From Rutidosis leptorrhynchoides (Eukaryota > Streptophyta > Magnoliopsida > Asterales > Asteraceae), in the NCBI RefSeq assembly GCF_046630445.1, contig NC_092335.1:6553501-6617500 (forward strand): a DNA stretch of 64,000 bases. The letters are read 5' to 3'. A model generated the notes under the pieces. That model was not told the origin of the DNA. It saw only the letters and a program-made list of their open reading frames with translations, and searched no databases. A program made the translations under genes and the position numbers. This document shows positions 55,700 to 64,000 of the stretch, in pieces (positions within the stretch are counted from its first letter, which is position 1; every line of letters starts with the position of its first letter).

Positions 55700-57508
55700 C
55701 CAATACCGCCAGTAACATCCACATCGCAAGCCTCAATACCACAAGCTTCAGCAGCATCACCAGCAGTTACCGGTAGTATCATCAGCATCAACAATATCGT
55801 CAGCACCACCATCACCATTAGTACTGTCAGCATCATCAGCACTAGCAGCACCTATAACATCACAAGTTCCGTCAGTTCAAGAACCGCCGTGGACGTCATC
55901 ATTGATCAACAACGAGTATTTTGTATCAACGAGTTATGAAGTATTAACTCATTCTTCTGAAGAAATTATATATATATATATATATATATATTTTATATAT
56001 ATGAATGCTGAAACTATAAAAATCTTTCGTACTAAGCTATTGAATATGAATTGAAAAAGGGTAGATACTACTCAGTTAAATTCATATTACTAATATGCTA
56101 TGATGTACATCCTTCGTTAATAACCTAACCATCGTAACTACAATCTTTGATTCAATTAAATGAATTCGGTTTCATAATAAACCAAGTGTATCATTCAATA
56201 ACATGTTTGATTTTACACTTTCATCTTCAGTGTACTCGAAACTTACTGGAAAACAACATTCGTATCTTGTGAAGTTAGCAAGAGTTCTATGAGCATCAGC
56301 ATAATTCACTAAGGAAATATCTATAAGAATAAATATTGAAGTATTGATTACATTAGCGAAATACTTCGCGAAGATTATGTAATCTCTAATGTTTTAGACA
56401 TTATTCTTTACTAATCCAAGCCGAAAATCAAATGAGCTTAATATGATATTAACTCATTAAATCTGTATTACATCTGAAGAAAATATACATACATATATTT
56501 TCATAGAGACTGTAATGAAACATTCTTGTTCAAAATATTATTTGTGACATTTTTTTAACGGGTAGGTAATACCCAAGAGATATATAAATGCACAATTAAT
56601 ATATTACATTCTTCGATTCTAATTCAGTAAATCATCAACTATACTCCCTATTTTCACAACAGTATACCTTCTTTTATAAGAAATCAAAACAACCATACTC
56701 ATTCAAATTCAATCACCTATTCTGATTTTTGAAATCTCATAATGCAACTCGAGATATAAGCAAAACCATCACTCTTAGATCCTTACATTTTTTCAAAGCT
56801 ATACTTTGACTTCAAAACTGTGATAGAACATCACTTTTAATTGTAACACTCAAAAGGATACGAGAATCAATCGAGATTTATGACGAATTTATCCTTTGGA
56901 TATTGACAATGACAAGCTGCATTTAAAACGCTTCGAAATTTCGGAAGACACTTCAAATAAGGAACAATCGAGATGATGATCCAACCACACATTACCCGAA
57001 GTCTTGTACCTAAAAAACTCTCGAACCCAAAGTCATAGTTTAACACGTACCCGCGTTGAATTCTTTAGCATTTATTAGCAAAAACAACCTTACGATTCTT
57101 TTCAAAGTAGCCAGTTTTGTCACAGCTCCAACAAGTCAACTTCGACTTTTCAGTAAAACTAATTTTATTATAACTTCGATAGATACGCTGCCCTTTCACC
57201 ATCGTTACTGGGGAACCTTTCATATCTCACCACATTAGCAGTAAACTTATCAACAACTTTATTAACCTTTGACTTAAACCTCTCCGAAAAGTCACTATAC
57301 TTATTCATTGAAACTCCATCTCTTACTCATCCGCATCTTGCAACAAGAATTGCCATACCAATTACTGAAAATCAGCAATCAGTATTTTGAAATCTCGCAG
57401 CGTTTCTACTTTAATAGTTATATATACATATAACGTCTATCTCCTAAACTTACACAATTCGAATGTGAAGTTTCTGAAAAACATCTCAAACTGTGAATTA
57501 GTTCTCGA
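55700..57508 (+). other. E3 internal noncoding region
   Basis: Colinear with E4. A short TA run lies at 55968-55990. Purine-tract-like repeats occur at 56058-56068 (gggtagatact) and 56555-56570 (ttaacgggtaggtaat). Confidence 0.5.
57092..57133 (-). pseudogene. Zinc-knuckle-like remnant, antisense to E3
   Basis: On the minus strand fourteen codons read CWSCDKTGYFEKNR, which fits CX2CX4HX4C of retroelement nucleocapsids if Tyr replaces His (CAC to TAC) and Arg replaces the last Cys (TGT to CGT). The weaker E4 equivalent keeps the last Cys (TGYFEKNCK). Its orientation opposes the gag-like fragment. Confidence 0.35.
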
Positions 57509-57750
57509 AATGCTAATGAAGCAGCAGAAACTGTAAACGACTTTAACAGTCAAAAGTTTGATGAGAAAGAATAATGTGTTGGTAAAGCCCAGAAAAAGAG
57601 AAGAGTTGGTACTGAACAATGGATTGAACAGACCGTGAAGGAGACCAAGGACAAATACAAGGACCAAAGTCTGTATTTAAAGAATCTTGATGATTCTGTT
57701 TCTGACGAAGTCATTAACGAATACCTTGCTCCTGACTCTAAACCTTTGTG
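57509..57750 (+). pseudogene. Captured poly(A)-binding protein (PABP) fragment in E3
   Basis: One frame reads 'NANEAAETVNDFNSQKFDEK', a TAA at 57572-57574 (site of the conserved Trp), 'CVGKAQKKRR', 'IEQTVKETKDKYKD' and 'LYLKNLDDSVSDE', then 'YLAPDSKPLW'. This is the RRM3 end, linker and RRM4 start of cytoplasmic PABP. It is in places closer to the PABP consensus (LYLKNLDDSVSDE, GKAQKK) than the E4 copy, which is closer elsewhere (EQSMKEAVDK, KFDDKE), so the two derive from one better preserved ancestor. Confidence 0.85.
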
Positions 57751-57756
57751 GACCTT

Positions 57757-58939
57757 ATTCTTCATCATCATCTTATCTTAAATATTATAAGATATCTTCG
57801 TATATCTCATTATACATATTCTCTAAATTTCTGGAGATATTTTCATAACTATTCTTATCTGAGATTATTTATCTCTCCATAATATCTGCAACATAAAAGA
57901 AAATGTGTTGGTTTCTAAATTCTGAAAAAAAATTCAAATATGAATGTTTTGAAGTAGTGTTGGGAACTGAAGCATGAGTTAGTATAATATAATGACACTT
58001 GATCAACGTGATTATATTACAGTAATTCATGCTGAGTTTCTAATGGAACGTGATGATTCACAGAACATACCGTCATCATGTGCCATTTACACGACTCTTA
58101 CATTCTACCAAATCTCCAAACATATTAAGAACATATCTTTTTGATAGTTCTATCTTTCTGGATATTCTGGTAATTTGCCAAATCAAGATCGTACCATTAC
58201 GATTTCCTTCTTAGAACATTAACTATGTTCATCCAAAACTTCATACCTACTAATTCTAGACCATTATTCGCTTGACTTAAAGCCGGGAAGAGACAAGAAA
58301 AGTATGAAAAGGGAGAATATAAAGTCCAATAATAACACATAAATTACAAACCGTGTATATCAATGTTTATCGCAACATAAAGACACGGGAGAATTAAAAA
58401 TACTATAACCCCAAGGGCGAAGTAGAAGAAAACAGATTCCTCCGGTGGAAGTTGGAAAAGGAGAATGATTGTTGCGATAGTAAGGATAAGGACAAGGATT
58501 AGAACTGGATTAAACATTTTCGCAATCTTTTAAAATTGAAATTGAGTATAGAAGTGGTAAAAACTAATGGAATGGAAAAGGTAAATATATAAGGGAAATA
58601 TCAGACGTAGTAATCGAGACAGATCATCGCATTTAATTAAAGAGATCCTAATTTCCTTAAATCTCGAAGAAACAGATCTTATAGATTTTCAAGATTTTTT
58701 TTTTTTTTTTGAATCTCTTGAATTTCGGAATTCAACCATGACTATGTCAAAAATTATGACGAAACTTATTTTCCTCATTCCACTATTTTGTGATAACTTC
58801 ACTCATACGCTTCGAGTAATCGGATCATTTTATCCATATTACTCTATGGTAATAAAATCCTATCTATCAACACATATCCGTCATGAAAACATTTTTATGG
58901 TTAGCCATGTCGACCTCGATCAAATTTCGGGACGAAATT
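57757..58939 (+). other. E3 3' internal noncoding region
   Basis: Colinear with E4 17597-18805, with no ORF of note. The conserved block 'tgttgggaactgaagcatga' is at 57960-57979. Confidence 0.5.
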
Positions 58940-58957
58940 TCTTTAACGGGTAGGTAC
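58940..58957 (+). promoter_or_regulatory. E3 polypurine-tract region
   Basis: TTTAACGGGTAGGTAC immediately before the 3' LTR. Confidence 0.7.
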
Positions 58958-61897
58958 TGTAACGACCCAGAAATTTTCGACCAAATTTAAACCTAACCTT
59001 TATATGTTTCCGACACGATAAGCAGAATTTGTAATGTTGAATCTCAAAAAGTTTAGAACTACATTCATGTAATCAATTACCCTTTGACCGTGTTCGACGA
59101 TTCACGAACAATTATGTGTATATAGATATGTATATATAATATATAATATTAACTGAAAACATTAACAAAGTATTAGATATATGATACTTTACATGAATGT
59201 ATTTGTTTCGTTATATTTATCAACAGAATTAAGAGATAATATCAAATGATTGAATTATCAGATACATTATGATATGATTACGGGCCAATGTTATGAGGTC
59301 CACTGTGATTTAAGAAATCTATTCTTTTTGACAATATTCAGAAAATGGTAAAGTGATCAATAAGTAAGAACGTGGAGTGTAAATAACTTAGATGTTGGAT
59401 ATCGACAAGTTAAGTAACTCGACATTTTTCATTAAGATGATTTCATACGTTTATTAAACCTTAGGACTTTATCCCATGCTTCACCAACAGACTGTAATTT
59501 AAAAACTTGAAACCTATTATGAATATATATAATTCTACTTTTCTAAAATGTTTTATGATATAACAATTTAAATTAATATTAAATATATTTATACGCGTAT
59601 TATACGTACATAGTTTTATACTTTTACTATACTTTAACTTTACCTTTACTTTACTTTTACTTTACTTTAACTTTAATAATTTACTTTAATAATTCACTTT
59701 AATAATTCACTTTAATAATTCATACTTTAATAATTTACTTTAATAATTCATACTTTAATAATTCACTTTAATAATTTATACTTTAATAATTCACTTTAAT
59801 AATTCATACTTTAATAATTCATACTTTAATAATTCACTTTAATAATTCATACTTTAATAATTCACTTTAATAATTCAAAAATCTATTATAAATAGAAATC
59901 AATAGGTTTCATTATTTCATAGAAACTTAAAAATATATTTCTCTAAACTCTCTCAATCGAATTACATATATATATTTACTTAGTATTATTTCAAGATATT
60001 ATTAGTATACATAAAATACTACGACGGAGTTATATTCAGACGATTTCAAAGTAAGTTTTCAAACGGGATAGAGCTAAGGAAATTATGGGCTATAGCTATG
60101 GAGGTTATGGGTATTGTTCGAGGGTATTGCTCGTGAGGTCAACCTAACATTTATCATTTTCGTTGCGTCTACGTACTTTCCTGCAATATTGAATCACAAT
60201 ATTGATACGTGAGCATTCATATCTTATCTTTTATATATTAATAGTGTATCCCTTACTAGTGCTCGAGTATATATGATTATGCATGTTTGTATGCTTAGTT
60301 TCGTCGTTAAATAGTTTATGATAAATCACGAATTTGATACATATGCTACTGAGATAAGGTATATGATATGCATGTCGTTGAAAAGCTAAAGAAAAATTAA
60401 TAACTTTTCAATTAGAAATCGTGTGGGTTCGATGAATGGATTAAAAGATATGGTCAACTGAATTATTATTAATTTTAATATTATTATTAAAACGATTAAT
60501 ATAATTGTTATCAGTTGATGTTATTACTAAAATTATCTTTATTACTAAAAATTAATATTTTTATTGAAACTATCATTTTATTATTTTTATCATTATTATT
60601 ATTATCAATGTTATTTTATCAAATAAATATGCGTTACAAAGATATTTTTATCACACGTAATATAATTACATTAATAATACATACCACTATATTTTTATGA
60701 TATTAAGTGAATTTTATAAATTTTATTACTTGAGATATATAAAAGTATATTTTTATCATATATGAATTTAAATATAAATTTTTATTTATTAATAAATGAC
60801 TTGTATTATTTAGTATAATAAGATCTGATAAATATATTTAAATATATAAAACGACTACATATAAGTTATATAATAAACATGTATAGATTTTGGAAGTCAT
60901 TTTGGGTCAAGTTGACTTTTATTGACTTTTGCATGTCGGTCTCGAGCATTAGGATTGTGATACACTACGACTTGACCTAAATTGTTAGACATATATTGAC
61001 CAACAAATAAATATATATACTTAATATAGGTTCGTGAATCCGAGACAAACCCTGCACTTGTTCAGTGCCGTCATATACATAATTGCTACGAAATACAGTA
61101 TTGTGAGTTTCATTACTCCCTTTTTATATATATTTTTGGGCTGAGAATACATGCACTGTTTTATAACTGTTTTACGAAATGGACACAAGTAGTAAAAACA
61201 TATTCTACATTGAGTTGTACCACTTTGCATATTTTTCCCTAATAGCTTGGTAACTACCATTTACATGCGGTATTGTAAACGCGAATCCTGTTGATAGATC
61301 TATCGGGCCTGACAACCCCAATCGGACTGGACGACCAGTATTCAACGGTTTCACAGTACTTCATTTCAGTGACTACACTTGGTACAGTGTAGTGAGATTT
61401 CATAATAAAGGGAATATGCGACGTTGATTAAATGTTAAGTATGGTTACCAAGTGCTCAACCACTTAGAATATTTTTATTAAAACGTTTATGTATATGAAA
61501 TCTTGTGGTCTATTACTATTACGGAAATGATTGATTATGATAAACTAATGAACTCACCAACCTTTTGGTTGACACTTTAAAGCATGTTTATTCTCAGGTA
61601 TTAAAGAAATCTTCCGCTGTGCATTAGCTCATTTTAAGGATATTACTTGGAGTCATTCATGACATACTTTGAAAGACGTTGCATTCGAGTCGTTGAGTTC
61701 ATCAAGATTAATATTAAGTCAATTATAGTTGGATGTAATATGAAATGGTATGCATGCCGTCAATTTTAGATGTAAAGAAAGTTTGTCTTTTAAGAACGAA
61801 TGCAATGTTTATAAAACGTATCATATAGAGGTCAAATACCTCGCGATGTAATCAACTATTGTGAATCGTTTGTAATGTATATGAACGGGTCCTTTCA
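58958..61897 (+). repeat. E3 3' LTR, 2940 bp
   Basis: Second LTR copy, followed by target duplication GAAAT (61898-61902). Confidence 0.93.
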
Positions 61898-61902
61898 GAA
61901 AT

Positions 61903-62914
61903 CCATGGACCTCATCATTAAACAGGGTCGCCAAGTGGTCAGATTTATCCTAACCATGAGAAGGATTTATCTCGTACAATGGGGGCACCGTGCAAATTAG
62001 CTTGATAAGACTAATGAATCAGATCCCCAGTAAGGATAATCTCCTTAAAGATCAAAAATCAGCTTTTAAGCCTGATATTACTCAATCCTTGAGATTGACC
62101 TTAAAGATTGAGAATTACAAACTCATGGAATTCAAGGATATCTAAACTCGAGCTTGAACGAGAAAATATTTTGATCAAAATTACAAACCGATTTGTTTTC
62201 TGAAAACCCTATTTTCAATGCGTTCATTACCATTGAACGTAAAATCCTAGGAATTCACCTGGAATTCATTAGGTCACCTGAACCAAATCGGGTGTCAACC
62301 GTAAGAACGGTGGTTGCATAGCATGGTCGGAGACGGGACCTTGTGCCAGACCGAAAAATTATAAGGGTGAGCTTTACTATTGCTCCTACCAAGGATAGTA
62401 ATTGCGTCCGACACGTTATAGACCATAATTAAAAGCATGTCAGGGGACATTGCCTTAACAGTTGCTTGTTCAACGCTTTCCTTTACAACCGGACGGTAGT
62501 TTACCGAAAGGTAATATACGGGACAAGTAAACTGGATGTGTTGCTTTCCAAATACAAGGTTAGCAAGTGGGTAACACAAAACCATAAGGTTTGAGCTAAA
62601 ATTTTCAAATCTGAAACCCACCAAACCCACAAAAATATTTTGAAAACACCGGTGAAGGGTTATTCCGGAAAACTTATCTAGAGTAAAAACTAGATTTAAT
62701 TTTCAAAAGATCAAACGTTTTCATAAAGATCCAATTTCCTTAATGTATCTAAATTTTTATAGTCATGTGGGACTGTAAACCATATCGTTACTACCATTGT
62801 TTATACCGCCGTATAGAAATCACTGATGTACAAAGTGTGAAGAATAAAGAAGTGATTCTAGTATTTCAAGACGATATTGCTTGAGGACAAGCAACGCTCA
62901 AGTGTGGGAATATT
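61903..62914 (+). other. E1 3' noncoding region, right of E3, with polypurine tract
   Basis: Colinear with E2 32425-31416. It ends with AAGTGTGGGAATATT (62900-62914), the plus-strand primer. An antisense frame at 62630-62295 has no recognised domain. Confidence 0.65.
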
Positions 62915-64000
62915 TGATAATGCTAAAAACGAACATATATTTCATAGCATTATTCCTCAAGAAAGACAAGCTTTTAGTTGCAATTGTTCTATTTACAAGT
63001 GATATTCGTTTAAATAATAAAAGGTGAAGACAAAAGACAGATTCGACGAATTGAAGACGCAAACGACCAAAAAGCTCAAAAGTACAAAATACAATCAAAG
63101 AGGTTCCAATTATTGATAAGAAACGTCTCGAAATTACAAGAGTACAAGATTCAAAACGCAAAGTACAAGATATTAAATTGTACGCAAGGACGTTCGAAAA
63201 TCCGGAACCGGGACCAGAGTCAACTCTCAACGCTCGACGCAACAGACTAAAAATTACAAGTAAACTATGCACATAAATATAATATAATATTTGAATAATT
63301 CTTATAATTATTTATATATTATATTAATAATAAAAATCCGTCGGCAAGAAAGACTCCAAAGTTGTGAGCTGTATTTTCAAACTCCGCGACTCGCGGAGTT
63401 TGAAGGCAAAAAGGGCCGCGAGTCGCGGAGCCCCAAAGTTTGAAACTCCCTATAAAGCCAACCGAATTCTGATCATTTTTCATAACTCATATATCCATCT
63501 CTCTATCTATATCGTAATATTTATATTTATAATTTATATTTTAATTTTAATTTTAATTTTAATTCTAATAATAAGGGTATGTTAGCGAATGTTGTAAGGG
63601 TGTAAGTCGAAATTCTGTCCGTGTAACGCTACGCTATTTTTAATCATTGTAAGTTATGTTCAACCTTTTTAATTTAATGTCTCGTAGCTAAGTTATTATT
63701 ATGCTTATTTAAAACGAAGTAATCATGATGTTGGGCTAATTACTAAAATTGGGTAATTGGGCTTTGTACCATAATTGGGGTTTGGACAAAAGAACGACAC
63801 TTGTGGAAATTAGACTATGGTCTATTAATGGGCTTTATATTTGTTTAACTAAATGATAGTTTGTTAATGTTAATATAAAGATTTACAATTGGGCGTCCCT
63901 ATAAATTACCATATACACTCAATCGGACACGATGGGCGGGGTATTTATATGTACGAATAATCGTTCATTTAACCGGATACGGGAATGGATTAATAGCCAC
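62915..64000 (+). repeat. E1 3' LTR, first 1086 bp (runs off window)
   Basis: Starts TGATAATGC and matches 20929-22014. The U3 cassette is at 63191-63456 with palindromes at 63382-63398 and 63416-63428. By comparison with the 5' LTR, about 980 bp remain beyond the window. Confidence 0.95.

Larger units (their letters stand above)
51905..61897 (+). mobile_element. E3: non-autonomous LTR retrotransposon, 10.0 kb, complete, inside E1
   Basis: LTRs 51905-54843 and 58958-61897 (2.94 kb) start TGTRACGACCC and end CTTTCA. The Met primer site is at 54846. The interior is 4.1 kb with no protease, RT or integrase and aligns with E4. The target duplication is AAAAT/GAAAT. Removing E3 restores colinearity of E1 with E2. 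By eye about thirty differences separate the LTRs (about 1 percent). Confidence 0.93.
20929..64000 (+). mobile_element. E1: Athila-type Ty3/gypsy retrotransposon, host to E2 and E3 (3' end outside window)
   Basis: The 5' LTR is 20929-22993, the primer site is 23003-23020, and the 3' LTR starts at 62915 and leaves the window. E1's own sequence is split by E2 (29427-46282) and E3 (51905-61897). With these removed, the visible E1 is colinear with E2. Its expected left target duplication is GTTTC (20924-20928). The long leader, the TGGCGCCGCTGCCGGGGA primer site, an integrase without chromodomain, and an Athila ORF after pol define the lineage. It is inactive: three nonsense codons in pol, a mutated protease, a stop in ORF2, a frameshift in ORF3 and two insertions. 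Confidence 0.93.

Noticed and set aside
1..64000. CRISPR arrays, bacterial operons, rRNA or tRNA genes
   Set aside because: None seen; the repeats present are microsatellites, minisatellites and LTRs of a plant nuclear genome.

Overview
The window is plant nuclear DNA: AT-rich, with a two-exon eudicot-type transporter gene and a very large nest of long-LTR retrotransposons. The LTR and primer-site types look like those of Asteraceae (daisy family) genomes. That placement is an inference from general familiarity, not something the sequence proves.

Left part (1-11,020). A decayed LTR fragment, a Stowaway-type MITE (1231-1484), a complete TRIM-like miniature LTR element with CTTTG target duplications (3245-4278), and an inverted-repeat element split by a Helitron-like insertion (5341-5953) surround the only intact host gene. 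That gene, on the minus strand, encodes a glycerol-3-phosphate permease (SLC37/G3Pp type, 516 aa, exons 8148-7164 and 7088-6523), with a probable 5'UTR intron and TATA box. Far upstream (10490-10560) sit three PHR1-type P1BS sites, now separated from the gene by LINE debris and TA microsatellites.

Right part (11,023-64,000). A stack of insertions can be resolved base by base. An old gag relic adjoins a reversed LTR (E5, 11372-12240). E5 is cut by E4 (starts 12241), a non-autonomous element with 2.9 kb LTRs and an initiator-Met primer site. E4's 3' LTR is cut at 20928 by E1, an Athila-type element with 2.07 kb LTRs. E1's integrase is cut by E2 (29427-46282, same family, opposite strand, TSD GAGTT), and E1's 3' region is cut by E3 (51905-61897, same family as E4). 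E1's 3' LTR starts at 62915 and runs off the window.

E1 and E2 carry gag-PR-RT-RH-IN in one frame, a small basic Cys/His ORF (ORF2), and an Athila ORF3. In both copies ORF3 gains its ATG only by removal of a roughly 1.85 kb intron with conserved splice sites. E1 and E2 both have nonsense mutations. E1's damaging changes in gag-pol are all G-to-A, including loss of the protease aspartate.

The most unusual observations are four. (1) A roughly 260 bp promoter-proximal U3 cassette is shared by the two unrelated LTR families (E1/E2 and E4). It ends in a pair of GC-rich palindromes just upstream of TATA, and the palindrome sequence differs between families while the layout is kept. (2) E3 and E4 carry a captured piece of a poly(A)-binding protein gene (end of RRM3, linker, start of RRM4). 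(3) ORF3 has a conserved splicing arrangement. (4) E1 and E2 form an inverted repeat of about 8 kb per arm.
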